Positions 49,826-60,400 are shown, numbered from the stretch's first letter. The stretch: 64,000 nucleotides of DNA from Haloactinopolyspora alba (GCF_003014555.1 NZ_PYGE01000013.1:62001-126000); one strand, 5' to 3'. The notes: generated from the letters alone by a model not told the origin. Made by a program: numbers and translations.

Positions 49826-50391
49826 AGCACGGCCTCTCGGACTGCGGTTCCGGGTGCGCGTGGTGCCGGGGACGGAGCGGGCGGTTGTGGGTCGGGCGGA
49901 TCGTGTCGTAACCGGGCGGTTCGCTGGTGCGGACGTTCACGGCGTGCCCACAACCGGAAACACTCGAAATGTCAAGAGAATTGACAGGTCGACGACTGTC
50001 CTCGACAAATCGCATGTATCCGATCGGCCGTTATATATGGCCTTGAACGTAACGGACGTCGCACAAAAGAGACAACCCCTGTGCGCCGAATTTTTTCGAG
50101 CGACAGCCAGGGTCGCCGTCGATGATCTCGCCCTTCACCATCCGTTGACCTTGTATTTTCCGTCCGTCAGCGTGCGCGGGATAGACGTCCGGCACCCGTG
50201 CGCCCATTCGCCGCGGCGAGCACACCCCGGTGGCCACTTCAACACCCGGTGAAAAAATGCAACGAAGGAAGATATTGACAAGTCATCCTTACTGGGGACC
50301 GTTTCTGGCGCACCGAACCGCGACCACCACAACCGGCCCGGCACGACCGAACCGAGCGCGGCAGATCAGCGGATCGGTCGCGACACGTTCC
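49826..50391. promoter_or_regulatory. Upstream region of the RiPP operon
   Basis: This 566-nt stretch has no gene I can support and is much AT-richer than its surroundings (for example around 50030-50100). On the minus strand TTGTCT and TACGTT (about 50084-50055) with an 18-nt spacer make a fair promoter. GACAG-N8-CTGTC (49983-50000) is a possible operator between this promoter and the ABC gene. Confidence 0.5.
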
Positions 50392-51258
50392 TCAACGCAG
50401 CACTCGGCCGAGGAAGCCGCGCAGGTATCCCGCGACGACGTCCAGGTGGCTCTCGAGCAGGAAGTGGCCGCCGTCGATCAGATGCACCTCCGCGTCCTCG
50501 GCGTCGCGGGCGAAAGCCGTGGCGCCCGCCGGGCCGAAGATCTCGTCGTTGCGGCCCCACACGGCGAGCACCGGCACCTTGTTGGTGCGCAGGAACTCGT
50601 GCAGGCGCGGGTAGAGGGGGCGGTTGTTCGCGTAGTCACGGAACAGCGCCAACTGGACCTCGTCGTTGCCTTCACGGGAGACGAGGGCGAGGTCGCGCTC
50701 CCAGGTGTCCGGGCTGACCAGGCTCGGGTCGGGTACGCCGTGCAGGTACTGCCAGCGGATGGCCTCGACGCTCAGGGCGGCACGGACGGCGGGTTCGGTG
50801 TCGGGGCCGGGGTTCGCGGCGTACGCCCAGACGTCGGTCCAGAACGACTCGACGAACCCGTCCTCGTAACCGTTGCCGTTCTGGGTGACGACGGCGGAGA
50901 TCCGTTCGGGGTGCTCGAGCGCGAGACGCCACCCGATGGGGGCGCCGTAGTCCTGCACGTAGAGGGCGTAGCGGTCCAGGCCCAGGTGGTCGAGCAGTCC
51001 GGAGGTGAGCTCGGCGAGAGCGTCGAAGGTGTACGCGAACTCGTCGACGAGAGGAGCGTCGGAGCGGCCGAAGCCGAGGTGGTCGGGCGCGATGACGTGG
51101 TAGTCCCCGGCCAGTAGCGGGATGAGCTCACGGAACATGAACGAGCTGGTCGGGTAGCCGTGCAGCAGGACGATCGCGGGGGCGTCGGCAGGGCCGGCCT
51201 CACGGTAGAAGATCCGGTGTCCGTCGATGGTGGCGGTGCGGTGATGAACCGAGCCCAC
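50392..51258 (-). CDS. Haloalkane-dehalogenase-like alpha/beta hydrolase
   Basis: A 288-residue alpha/beta hydrolase. Oxyanion segment LLHGYPTSSFMFRELIP; nucleophile Asp in YVQDYGAPIGWRLAL (Q-D rather than G-x-S-x-G); acid in WGRNDEIFGP; His in IDGGHFLLES. The Asp nucleophile is that of haloalkane dehalogenases and epoxide hydrolases. GTG 51258 has AAGGAG 6 nt upstream; the TTG at 51273 would place the ribosome binding site inside the gene. It is divergent from a CGNR regulator. Confidence 0.9.
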   Translation of the reverse strand: MGSVHHRTATIDGHRIFYREAGPADAPAIVLLHGYPTSSFMFRELIPLLAGDYHVIAPDHLGFGRSDAPLVDEFAYTFDALAELTSGLLDHLGLDRYALYVQDYGAPIGWRLALEHPERISAVVTQNGNGYEDGFVESFWTDVWAYAANPGPDTEPAVRAALSVEAIRWQYLHGVPDPSLVSPDTWERDLALVSREGNDEVQLALFRDYANNRPLYPRLHEFLRTNKVPVLAVWGRNDEIFGPAGATAFARDAEDAEVHLIDGGHFLLESHLDVVAGYLRGFLGRVLR

Positions 51259-51279
51259 TTCTAACTCCTTCAAATGTCT

Positions 51280-51347
51280 GATCTGGTTAGGTCCTGGTCA
51301 TGCAAGCACGGAGCGGCTAACCTGTCAAATAGTCCGATCTGGTTAGG
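51280..51347. promoter_or_regulatory. Direct repeats GATCTGGTTAGG in the divergent spacer
   Basis: GATCTGGTTAGG occurs at 51280-51291 and 51336-51347, with an inverted GCTAACC half-site near 51315-51322. On the minus strand TTGACA followed after 17 nt by TTGCAT lies between the two copies and would drive the hydrolase gene. The repeats are likely CGNR-protein binding sites. Confidence 0.6.
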
Positions 51348-51366
51348 GAGACGGGAGCGGCATCCG

Positions 51367-51846
51367 ATGGACCTGCTGCTGGACCTGCTCAACAGCAGGC
51401 CACTGGTCAACGGCGAGGAACAGGACGCGCTCGGCGATCCGGCCGCGGCCGGACGCTGGGCACGCGAGCACGGCGGCGACGGCAGCCACGCGGAACTGGT
51501 GCTGCTCCGCGAGGCGCGGGACGTCCTGCAGAACGTGGTGCGCAGAGATAGCTCGCCGGTCGCGTTGAGCCCGCTGCTCGAAGGGGTCCGCCAGACCCCG
51601 GAGCTCACGCCGGACGGCCTTCGGTGGACACTCGAGGCTCCTCCTCACGCCCGGCTGGCCGTCGACGTGGTCCTCGCCTGGGCCGCCACCGAGGAACAGC
51701 TGCCCGGCCGGCTACGCCCCTGCGCCAACGACGAGTGCCGGCTGTTCCTGCTCGACCGCAGCCGCGCCAACCGCGCCCGCTGGTGCTCCATGGCAGCCTG
51801 CGGCAACCGCGCGAAAGCACGCCGCCACTACGAACGCACCCGCTGA
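51367..51846 (+). CDS. CGNR zinc-finger regulator
   Basis: A 159-residue CGNR protein: an N-terminal ABATE-like part (LLLDLLNSRPLVNGEEQDALGDPAAAGRWA) and the C-terminal zinc finger (CANDECRLFLLDRSRANRARWCSMAACGNRAKARRHYERT). These are predicted DNA-binding stress regulators. It is divergent from the hydrolase, which it probably controls. ATG 51367 is chosen as the start of the ABATE-like domain; earlier in-frame codons lie in the operator region. Confidence 0.92.
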   Translation: MDLLLDLLNSRPLVNGEEQDALGDPAAAGRWAREHGGDGSHAELVLLREARDVLQNVVRRDSSPVALSPLLEGVRQTPELTPDGLRWTLEAPPHARLAVDVVLAWAATEEQLPGRLRPCANDECRLFLLDRSRANRARWCSMAACGNRAKARRHYERTR

Positions 51847-51854
51847 GCTGTCCC

Positions 51855-53108
51855 CTACTCCCTCGGATCGAGGGTGACCGCCATCGCCCGGGCCAGCGCG
51901 AGACCGGTGGCCAGCAGGGCTGCCGCACGGATGGCCCCCGCGACCGGGAAAGGCGCGCGCAGGCCGAACACGTGCGCCACGAGCCCACCGGCCAGCGCAC
52001 CGAGCGGGATCAGCCCCCAGCCGACCATGCGGTAGATGCTGTTGACGCGGCCGAGCAGACGGGACGGCACCAGGCGCTGGCGCAGGCTCACCGTGATGAT
52101 CGTCCACAGCGTCGTGGCGAAGCCGTTCACGGCGAGCAGCGCACCGAGGACGGTCGCGTCGGGGCTCACGCCCACGCCCCCGAAGACGGCGGCGTTCGTG
52201 CCCAGTGCGGCGAACAGCGTGGCGCGGGTGCCGAGCCCGGCGACGATGCGCGGTCCGGCGACGCCGCCCAGCAGGCCACCGACGGCGGCGGTCGCCAGCA
52301 GCAGTCCGTACCCGGCGGCGTCCACGTGCAGCGTCCGTGTCGCCAGCAGCACCAGCGTCGCGTTGCCGAGGTGGAAGCAGAAGGTGTTCACGCCGAGCAG
52401 GACCGCCAGCAGCCGCAGCAGCCGGTGCCGAGCCAGCCAGCGCAGGCCCTCCGCGATCGCGGTGCGGACCGGCGGGTGCCCGGCTGGCGGATGCCCGGCT
52501 GGCGGGTGCGCCGCCGACCGAGGGCCGGAGTGCGCCAGCGTGGCCAGCAGCATGGCGGCGATCGCCAGCGCGCCGGCGTCCGCGACGAACGGCAGCGCCG
52601 CCGCGGCCGCGAACAGCACGCTGCCGACCGGCGGTCCCGCGAACTGCCGGCCCACCAGGACGATCGACTGCTGATAGCCGTTCGCCGCGTGCAGCAGCCG
52701 CTGGCCGACAATGTCCGGCAGGACCGCCTGCCCGGCGTTGCCGGCGACCACCTGGCACGTGCCCAGCCCGAACACGAGGATCGCCAGGGTGGGGATGCCA
52801 AGACGATCGGACGCCACCAGGATCGCGACGACACCGGCGATCACCGCCTGGACCGCCTGCGCACACCACATCAGGCCCACGCGGTCGTACCGGTCGACCA
52901 CCGCGCCCGCCACGAGCGACAGCAACAGCCAGGGCAGGTACACCGACGCGGAGACCACCGAGACCAGCCGGGGATCGCCGGTGAGCGTCGCCGCCAGCAA
53001 CGGAGCAGCCGCGGCGAACGCGCCCTCCCCCACGGCGCCGACACCCGCCGCGCCGGTCAGCCGCCAATAGGCTCCGGGCAGGTCACGTGGGCCGGCCGAG
53101 CGCGTCAT
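51855..53108 (-). CDS. MFS transporter (EntS-like exporter)
   Basis: A 417-residue MFS permease with 12 hydrophobic segments, closest in motif to EntS/MFS_3 exporters (GAVVDRYDRVGLMWCAQAVQAV; LLHAANGYQQSIVLVGRQFAGPPVG; LVPSRLLGRVNSIYRMVGWGLIPLG). The central cytoplasmic loop carries a repeated AGHPP motif encoded by a 15-bp tandem repeat. It is divergent from an ArsR-like regulator, likely its controller. The substrate is unknown. Confidence 0.93.
   Translation of the reverse strand: MTRSAGPRDLPGAYWRLTGAAGVGAVGEGAFAAAAPLLAATLTGDPRLVSVVSASVYLPWLLLSLVAGAVVDRYDRVGLMWCAQAVQAVIAGVVAILVASDRLGIPTLAILVFGLGTCQVVAGNAGQAVLPDIVGQRLLHAANGYQQSIVLVGRQFAGPPVGSVLFAAAAALPFVADAGALAIAAMLLATLAHSGPRSAAHPPAGHPPAGHPPVRTAIAEGLRWLARHRLLRLLAVLLGVNTFCFHLGNATLVLLATRTLHVDAAGYGLLLATAAVGGLLGGVAGPRIVAGLGTRATLFAALGTNAAVFGGVGVSPDATVLGALLAVNGFATTLWTIITVSLRQRLVPSRLLGRVNSIYRMVGWGLIPLGALAGGLVAHVFGLRAPFPVAGAIRAAALLATGLALARAMAVTLDPRE
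52471..52511. repeat. 15-bp tandem repeat inside the MFS gene
   Basis: Units at 52471, 52486 and 52501 (partial), in frame, encode the AGHPP repeats in the loop between the two halves of the transporter. Confidence 0.8.
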
Positions 53109-53146
53109 GCCGGCATCGTTCCGGCGCCGCGCGCCACGGCGACATC

Positions 53147-53165
53147 ATGTAGCTCCCTGCTACAT
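53147..53165. promoter_or_regulatory. ATGTAGC-N5-GCTACAT operator
   Basis: A perfect 7-bp inverted repeat with a 5-nt spacer, 10 nt before the ArsR-like start and 39 nt before the divergent MFS start. The size fits an ArsR-type homodimer site. Confidence 0.65.
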
Positions 53166-53174
53166 ACTCGGCCC

Positions 53175-54173
53175 ATGGCGCTGACCGTCGATCTCGGCGT
53201 GGACGAGCTCGCCGCGACCAGGTTCGCGGTCTCCCCGTTGTCGGAGACCGTGGCCGGGCTGCAACAACTCGCCGGTCAGGACCGGCACGCCGTCAACCGG
53301 CGGTGGCTGCGGTGGGCGGCCGACGCCCTGGCCGCGGAGCCGTTGACGCTGTCGAGCACCTGGCCGCTGCTCGTCAGCGAGCAGCCGGGCTGGCCGGAGT
53401 TCCTGGTCCCGGCGCCGGCGCACGCCGGGACGTCCATCGACGACGACCTGGCGGCGCTGCGGGACACGCCCGCACGCCACGTCCGCGCCAGCCTGCGGCG
53501 CGTCTTCGGCGACGCGCCGCCGCGAGCCGCGGCCGACCTCGCCGCCGACCCCGCCGCCGGTCTCCGTGACATCGCCGCGGAGCTGCGCGCGGCGCACGAC
53601 CGCCTGGTCGCGCCGCACTGGGCACGGATCCACGCCGCCCTCGACGCCGACGTCGCCCACCGCGCGAAACGGCTCGCTCGCGGCGGCGCCGCGGCGCTGT
53701 TCGCCGACCTGCACCCGGACCTGCACTGGCGGGACGGACGGCTGGTGCTGGAGGGTGCGCGGTGGCGCGAGGACCGGGTGGTCAACCGCGGACCTGGCGG
53801 GCTCGTCCTGATGCCCGTCGCGCTCGGCTCACCCTACGTGCTGATCAAGAAGAACACGTCCACCCAGACCACCGTCCGCTACCCCGCCCGCGGCGTCGCC
53901 GCGCTGTGGAGCACCGGCACCCGAACACCACCGGAAGCCACCCGGCGGCTGCTCGGCCGGGCCCGCGCCGAACTGCTCGAAGCGTTGCGTTCTCCGGCGA
54001 CCACCACCGACCTCGCCGGCGCACTCGGCATCACCCCCAGCGCCGTGTCCCAGCACCTGCGGGTGCTGCGCGAGAACGGGCTCGTCACCCGCGAGCGGTC
54101 AGGGCGCACCGTCCGGTACTGCGCCAGCGCACTCGGGCGAGCCCTCGCGGCCGGTCCGGACGGCGCACCCTGA
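53175..54173 (+). CDS. ArsR-like winged-helix regulator (DUF5937 type)
   Basis: A 332-residue protein: an N-terminal ~240-residue effector-like region (LGVDELAATRFAVSPLSETV; RWREDRVVNRGPGGLVLMPVALGSPYVL) and a C-terminal ArsR winged helix (LLEALRSPATTTDLAGALGITPSAVSQHLRVLRENGLVTRERSGRTVRYCAS). This domain order is typical of the DUF5937/ArsR group in actinomycetes. ATG 53175 is right behind the inverted-repeat operator, which suggests autorepression and control of the MFS exporter. Confidence 0.9.
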   Translation: MALTVDLGVDELAATRFAVSPLSETVAGLQQLAGQDRHAVNRRWLRWAADALAAEPLTLSSTWPLLVSEQPGWPEFLVPAPAHAGTSIDDDLAALRDTPARHVRASLRRVFGDAPPRAAADLAADPAAGLRDIAAELRAAHDRLVAPHWARIHAALDADVAHRAKRLARGGAAALFADLHPDLHWRDGRLVLEGARWREDRVVNRGPGGLVLMPVALGSPYVLIKKNTSTQTTVRYPARGVAALWSTGTRTPPEATRRLLGRARAELLEALRSPATTTDLAGALGITPSAVSQHLRVLRENGLVTRERSGRTVRYCASALGRALAAGPDGAP

Positions 54174-54192
54174 ATCGGGGAGCCGACTCCGC

Positions 54193-57100
54193 CTACCCCT
54201 GGTCGACAGCGCGCAGCACCGGCCTGCCCAGTTCGGTGTCGAACGCCCACACGTCGGCGAAGTCCCAGCCCATCGCCTCGTACGTGTCCTGACTGGCCGC
54301 CTGCGCCGCCGTGCGGGTCGCGCCGTTGAGGGTGTCCGGCCCGGTCTCGGGGATGGACTGGGTGGCCGCGTCCACGTTCTCGGAGGCGGCGTTGCCGACG
54401 AGCGTCGCGGTGTCGCCCCGGAGCACCCGGGCGACGACGCGGTGAGCGTAGCCGGTGGCGACGACCCGCGAGTTGAGCGCCATGTTGTGCCGCACGGTGG
54501 TGCCGGTGTAGGCGTAGCCGCTGATGCCGCCCGCGTTCCTGTCGTCGACCACCTCGACGTGCCCGGTGGCGTAGGTGCGCTCGGTGAGGCTGCCGACCCC
54601 GGTGATGCCGGCGACACCGCCGGCCTGGCGGCCACGGGTGGCGTACACGTCGGCGGCGGAGTAGCTGTCGCGGAGTTCGCCGTAGGAGTAGCCGACCACA
54701 CCGCCGACGGTGCTGCCGCCGTAGATCGTGCCCGACGTCGTCACCCGCTCGACGGTGCCGCGGCTGGTGTTGACCAGGATGCCGACGTTCGAGGCGGTGG
54801 TCTCGACCAGGGCGCCGTCGACGGCGACGTCGTGGATGTTCCCGTCCTCGGTGACCAGCGGGAACAGTCCTCCGGTGGACGAGGTGAGCCCGGTGATGCG
54901 GTGCCCGGCGCCGTCGAGCTCACCGGAGAACCCGGTGCGGGCGACGGTGAGCCCGGCGTGCTCGCTCAGGTCGAGGTCGGCCGCCAGGCGGAACCGCTGG
55001 TCGGGGAACTGCGTCACCTGGTCGAGGTCGGCGACGCTCGACACGAGGTAGGCGCCGTCGCCGTCCTGCGGCAGCTCCGGGGTGTCCGGCTCCGACGACG
55101 GCGGCGCGACGTCCTCGGGGACCGAACGCAGCGTGGGGCGCATCCCGTCGGAGTCCCAGGCCCAGACACTGTCGAAGTCCCAGCCGAGAATGTCGCGGTA
55201 GAACGCCGGATCCCGGGTCTGCGCCACGGTCGCGGTCGCGCCCATCAGGTTGTCCGCCGCGGGCGCGTCCGGCACGCTCTGCACGTCGGCGACCACGCTC
55301 TGCGCCGCCCAGTTGTTCGCGAGGGTGGCGGTGTGCCCGCGCAGCACCCGACCGAGCACGCGATGGGCGTACCTGGGCGCGGTGACGGTGGGGTTCAGCG
55401 CGACGGAGTCACGCAGCACGGTGCCGGTGTAGCCGTACCCGGCGACGCCTCCGGTGTTGCGGGTGGAGGCGCCCACCGCTCCGGCGGCGTAGACCCGCTC
55501 CGTCGTCGAGCCGGCGAGGGCCACCCCCACGGTGCCGCCGGCCTCGGTGTCGTAGCTCTGGACCCGGGCGGTGGAGTACGCGTCCCGGAGGACGCCGCCG
55601 TTGTCACCGATGATCCCGCCGGCCCGCGACGCCGCGGTGACGAGGCCGCTGGTGTGGACCCGCTCGATGGTTCCGGTGTTGGTGTCGGCGAGGATGCCGC
55701 CCCGCGCCGTAGCGGTGGACACGTCGGCGTCGACGATCGCCAGGTCGTGGATGCTGCCGTCGTTGACGCCCACGAGCCCGCCGTTCGTGGTCCGCAGCCC
55801 GGTGATGACGTGTCCGGCGCCGTCCAGGTCACCGGTGAAAGGCTGGTCCGCGCCGATCTTGGGGGCGTCCTGGCCGGCCAGGTCGAGGTCGGTGGTGAGG
55901 CGGTAGTGCGCGTCCGGGTCGTGCTTCACCTTGCCGAGGTCGTCGGCGGAGTCGATGAGGTACGGGTCGGCGGCATTGCCGCTGCCGCTGAGCCCTTCCT
56001 GCAGCACGAGCACCGGCCGCAGTTCCTCGTCCCGCTGCGGGCCGGCCCAGAAGTGCAGCTTCACCGTGTCGTTGGCGGCGACGGGCAACGGGGTGTCGAA
56101 GCCGGCCCACTGCTCGGCGCCGCGGTGGTCGAGCTCGACCTCGGTGACGCGCCGGTCGAGAACCTGCTGACCGGTGGCGTCGTAGCTCACCGCCTCGACC
56201 GTCACGCCGTCGCCGCTGCCCGGGTGGCTGACCAGCCCGACGCCGGCGAGGCCGCCGTCGGTGATCTCCGCCGTACTGACCGTCCAGTCGCCGTGCGGAC
56301 GGTCGAGCGTGGTGTCGTCGACGAGCCGGCCGTCGGCCGTGTACGTCGCCAGCGACAGCCGGTCGCCGTTCGCCCGCAGCACGCTGCCCATCTGGGTGTT
56401 CTCGTCGTCGACGACGTCGTCCCACGGCTTCTCGGCATTGTCGCCGAAGTGCGGCCCGGCCGAGCCGAGCGTCACGAAGGTGGTCCCCGCCGCGACCTCT
56501 TCCGGTGTCCGCGCGAGGCGGCCGTCGACGATCGTGGAGCGCTTGTACACGTTGTCGTGTCCGCCGACGTACAGGTCGATGCCGAGCCGCTGGAACAGGC
56601 CGGAGAACCTTCTCGCGTTTCGCGCGCATCCCGGGCCCCTCGGCGCCGGCGCCGCCGAAGAACGACCGGTGGCCCACGACGACGTTCCACGGCTCGTCGG
56701 CGGCGCGGATGTCGTCGACCAGCCAGTCCAGCTGGGCGTCGAGGTCGTAGTTCGTGTTCAGCACGGCCACGTGCACGTCGCCGCGGTCGAAGGAGTAATT
56801 GCTCTCGCCGATGGGACCGTCGTCGGGCAGCGCGTACATGCTCGAGAAGATGGCGTTCCGGCGCGGCGAGAGGATGTTGTACTCCAGGTCACCGTCGCTC
56901 TCCGCGTCGCCGGCGACCGGCGCCACCTGCAGGCCGAGGCCGTCGAGGACGTGGTCGAACGCGTCCGCCCAGTACTCGCGCTGAACCCCCCGTGCGACGA
57001 GGTCCCCGGTCTGCACGACGGTGCCGCCGCCGGGTCGCTCCGCACGCAGCCGCGCCAGCATGTCGGGCAGCAGCCGTAGGTCGGCGGGCTCACGGGAGTC

Positions 57101-58975
57101 CGCCGCCAGGTCGCCCAGCAGGTAGATCGGCCGGTTCCGCTCGCCTCCGGCCAGGAACGAGCCCCGCACGTCGGTCCATGCCGGCTCCCGCGGTCCGGGC
57201 GCGGCGCCGTCGACGGCCACCCCGAAGCGGTACTCGTAGCGCGTCCCGTCCCGCAGGCCGGTCAGGTCGAACTCGTGGCTGCGCAGCGGCTGCCCGGTCA
57301 CGGTGTTCTGGTAGACCTCGCCCGGCTTGCCCACCGTGTTGATCTCGTAGGTGGTGTCGTCGGCCGAGGTGAGCACCGGGGTGCTGCGCCATGTGCGGTG
57401 CCCGGCCCGCCGGACCTGCGCGTACACGCGGTCGACGGTGGCGTCGGTCGTGACGCTGAGGCCCGCGGTCCCGGGCTCTTCACCCACCGTGGCGACGCTG
57501 CCGAGGTAGCCGAACACGCCGGCCGGGTCCGCGTCGTCCTGGGTCACCGTCAGCCGCAGCATCCGCGACCCGACGTTCCCGGCGCCGTCGGTCGCCTTCA
57601 TGACGACGAAGTGGTCCGAGTAGCTGCGGACACGGAAGCCCTCGTCGGTGACGGGCACCTGCCCGTTGTCGTCCCACACCTGGTAGCGGACCGTCGGCTG
57701 TGCACCGCTGTCGTCCTCGGCGACGACGTCCGGCAGCGCGACCCGGTCGCCGTACGCGACCGCGGACGGCAGGTCCGAGCCGAGCGTGATCGTCGGCGCG
57801 TAGTCGGCGCCGCGGGTCGTGCCGCCGACCCATACCGGTGCGGAGACGACGGTGTCGCCGTCGGCCTGGGTCGCGACCACGTAGAAGAAGTCGCCGTCGT
57901 CCGCGTCCAGCTCGTGCGTGACGTTCACGTCGCCGCCCGAGACGCCGGGGACCTCGTGCGCGACGGCACCGCCGTTGGTCAGCACCCGCACGGAGGTGAA
58001 CGACTCCCCGCTGCCCGGGTCGGTCAGCCCGACGTCGAGGGTGACGCTCGAGGTGCCGGAGGCGAGCACCGACCCCATCATCTGCCCGTTGCCGCTGTAC
58101 GTCAGCACGGTGTCGACGTCCTGGGTGGAGTACATGCTCCGGTCGCGCATCGCCTGGTAGGCGGCGTTCTGGCTCTTCTGCTCCGCCCAGACGCCCGTGG
58201 TCGACTCGTTGCCGGTCACCCAGTTGGCGCTGTGCTCGTCGCCGTTCCACACCGGCGCCAGGTGCCAGCCGGCGTCCAGGGCGAGCTGGTACTGCGCCAG
58301 GTTGGTGGCGTTCTTCACCTCGATCAGCTGCATCCGCTCGTCCACCTCCCGATCGAGGTGGCCGAAGGCGGCGAAGTTGCCCTTGCCGTCCGGGTCCGGG
58401 TGGTTGAACTGTGCGATGGCGTCCGGATCCTGTTTGAGCCGGGCGTAGAACGTCGGCAGATCGTACTTCAGGTCACCCGTGGCGGCGCCGAACGAGAGCG
58501 AGTCGCCCTCGCTGCGGGCCGTCGTCAGCCAGTCGGTGTTGAACAGGTTGATGTGACCGGAGTCGTCGTACCAGGTGATCTCCTCGGCCGGGATCGTCAC
58601 CAGCTCGTCCTGCGCGGCGTTGAACGACGCCGACGCCTCGTGCAGGTGGCGCCACTCGTCGGAGACGGCGTCACGCCAGTCTGTGGTGAAGTCGTCACTG
58701 TTGCGCCGGTCGAACAGCACGTCGTGGTCGGAGACGGTGAAGAAGTCGGCGTCGCTGCGCGAGGCCACGTGCTCGAACGCGTCCCGCGGCATCTTGACGC
58801 CGTCGCTGATCGAGGTGTGCGCGTGGAACTCCCCGGTGTAGTGGGTCTTGCCGAGGTACGTCGGGCGCTCGTCCGCCGCGGCGGCCGGGCCGGCGGGCAG
58901 CGCTGCCAGCGCGGGTGCGGCGACGGCCAGCACCAGTACGGACGCCAGTCGGGAACGTGCGGATCGTGCAGCCAT
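54193..58975 (-). pseudogene. Large secreted PHP/calcineurin-like phosphoesterase with GLUG-like repeats, split by a 1-nt frameshift
   Basis: Two overlapping frames (upstream part from ATG 58975, downstream part ending at 54193) together encode one protein of about 1,590 residues. It has a Sec signal peptide, a PHP-type metal domain (EFHAHTSISDG; FFTVSDHDVLF; AQFNHPDP), beta modules, a calcineurin-like domain (YLLGDLAADS, VVQTGDLVARG, VVVGHRSFFGG, VGGHDNVYKRS) and C-terminal GLUG-like repeats (FTGDLDGAGHVITGL; GGIIGDNGG; FSGELDGAGHRITGL). One extra C at 56608-56609 breaks the frame inside RAKREK|FSGLFQRLGIDL. It may be a mutation or a sequencing error. Likely extracellular phosphoesterase. 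Confidence 0.85.
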
Positions 58976-59143
58976 GGATTCGTGCCACTCCTCTACACAG
59001 GCGGGGACGATTCGGCGCAATGCAGACGAAAGGCTTCCGGTCGAACGTGACAGCCGACGGGTGCTCCGGGACGACCGGAGGTGAAGCCGTGGTGAACGAC
59101 GGTGCGCACGCCTGCCGCGCGGCCACGCCTCCGCGCGACAGGG

Positions 59144-60400
59144 TCAGACGGTCCGTGGTTCGCTGATCCAGCGGGCGGCCAGGAGCCCGGACGCCGCGGT
59201 GATGACGGCCGCCGCGACGACGGTGGCCTCGAGCCCGGCGAGATCGGCGAGCAGCCCCGCGACCAGGGCACCCGCGGCGTAACCGACGTCGCGCCAGAAG
59301 CGGTACACGCCCAGGGCGTTGGCGCGCCAACTCGGATGTACGTGGTCGCTGACGGACGCGATCAGCGCGGGATAGACCATGGCGGTGCCGATCCCGAGAG
59401 CGATGGCGGAGGCGACGCCCGCCAGCAGGGGCCGGGACAGCAGGGCAAACGCGAGGACGAATCCGGTGGCCTGCACGAGCATGCCGGTGACGATGAGCGG
59501 CTTGCGGCCGACCCGGTCGGCGAGGTGCCCGGTGGGGATCATGCCGACACCCCACAGCAGCGGGTACAGCCCCTTGATCACACCGACGGCGGTCAGGCCG
59601 AGTCCGTACTCGGTGAACAACAACGGAAAGACACCCCACGTCAGCCCGTCGTTCAGGTTGTTCGCCAGTCCGGCCTGGCTGGCGCCGCGCAGACTGCGAT
59701 CTCGCCAGGACGTACGCGCGAAGGCCTGCGCAACCCCCGGGGCCTCCGACGCTGCGGCCGGCGCGGGATGCCGAGACAATTCGAGGGCGACGTGGTCGCT
59801 GGTGTCGCGCGCCACGAGCGAGAGCGCGAGCCCAGCGACCACGAAGACGACCCCGATCAGTTCGGGCGCGGGACGCAGCCCGTACGCGGCGGCGAGATAA
59901 CCGGTGCCCAGCGCGGTCGCGCCGACCGCGACGTAACCGGCGGCCTCGTTCAGCCCTGTGGCCAGGCCACGCCGGGCGGGCCCGACCAGGTCGATCTTCA
60001 TGTTCACCGTCATCGACCAGGTCAGGCCCTGATTGATGCCCAGCAGCACGTTCGCGGCGACGATCCAGCTCCAGCCGGGCGCCCACGCCAGTGCGAACGG
60101 CACGGGCACGCCGATCAGCCAGCCTGCCACCAATAGTTGCTTCCGGCGGAACCGTGCGGTCAGCGCGCCTGCGACGAGATTGGTCATCGCCTTCGTGACG
60201 CCGAAGGCGATGATGAACGAGAATCCGGCCAGGTTGCTGGTGAGACCGAAGACGTCAGTGCCGATCAGTGGGACGGTGGTGCGTTCCAGCCCGACCAGGG
60301 CGCCGACACAGACGTTGACGACGATCAGCAGCGTGAACTGCGGCCAGTTCTCTTTCAACCCCAGCCGCACCGGTCGGGACGCGGCCGACATTGGACTCAC
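59144..60400 (-). CDS. MFS transporter of the sulfur-related operon
   Basis: A 418-residue MFS permease with 12 helices (FTLLIVVNVCVGALVGLERTTVPLIG; FSFIIAFGVTKAMTNLVAGALTARFRRKQLLVAGWLIG; GHLADRVGRKPLIVTGMLVQ). GTG 60400 overlaps the MBL-rhodanese stop by 4 nt (GTGA); ATG 60391 is an alternative. Linked to persulfide-handling genes, it may export or import a sulfur compound; substrate unknown. Confidence 0.92.
   Translation of the reverse strand: MSPMSAASRPVRLGLKENWPQFTLLIVVNVCVGALVGLERTTVPLIGTDVFGLTSNLAGFSFIIAFGVTKAMTNLVAGALTARFRRKQLLVAGWLIGVPVPFALAWAPGWSWIVAANVLLGINQGLTWSMTVNMKIDLVGPARRGLATGLNEAAGYVAVGATALGTGYLAAAYGLRPAPELIGVVFVVAGLALSLVARDTSDHVALELSRHPAPAAASEAPGVAQAFARTSWRDRSLRGASQAGLANNLNDGLTWGVFPLLFTEYGLGLTAVGVIKGLYPLLWGVGMIPTGHLADRVGRKPLIVTGMLVQATGFVLAFALLSRPLLAGVASAIALGIGTAMVYPALIASVSDHVHPSWRANALGVYRFWRDVGYAAGALVAGLLADLAGLEATVVAAAVITAASGLLAARWISEPRTV

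Noticed and set aside
50031..50344. Two short minus-strand frames (68 and 69 codons) upstream of the RiPP operon, one with many Cys-free polar residues
   Set aside because: No ribosome binding site, no leader-like motif and no similarity to the precursors; the region is better read as regulatory DNA.
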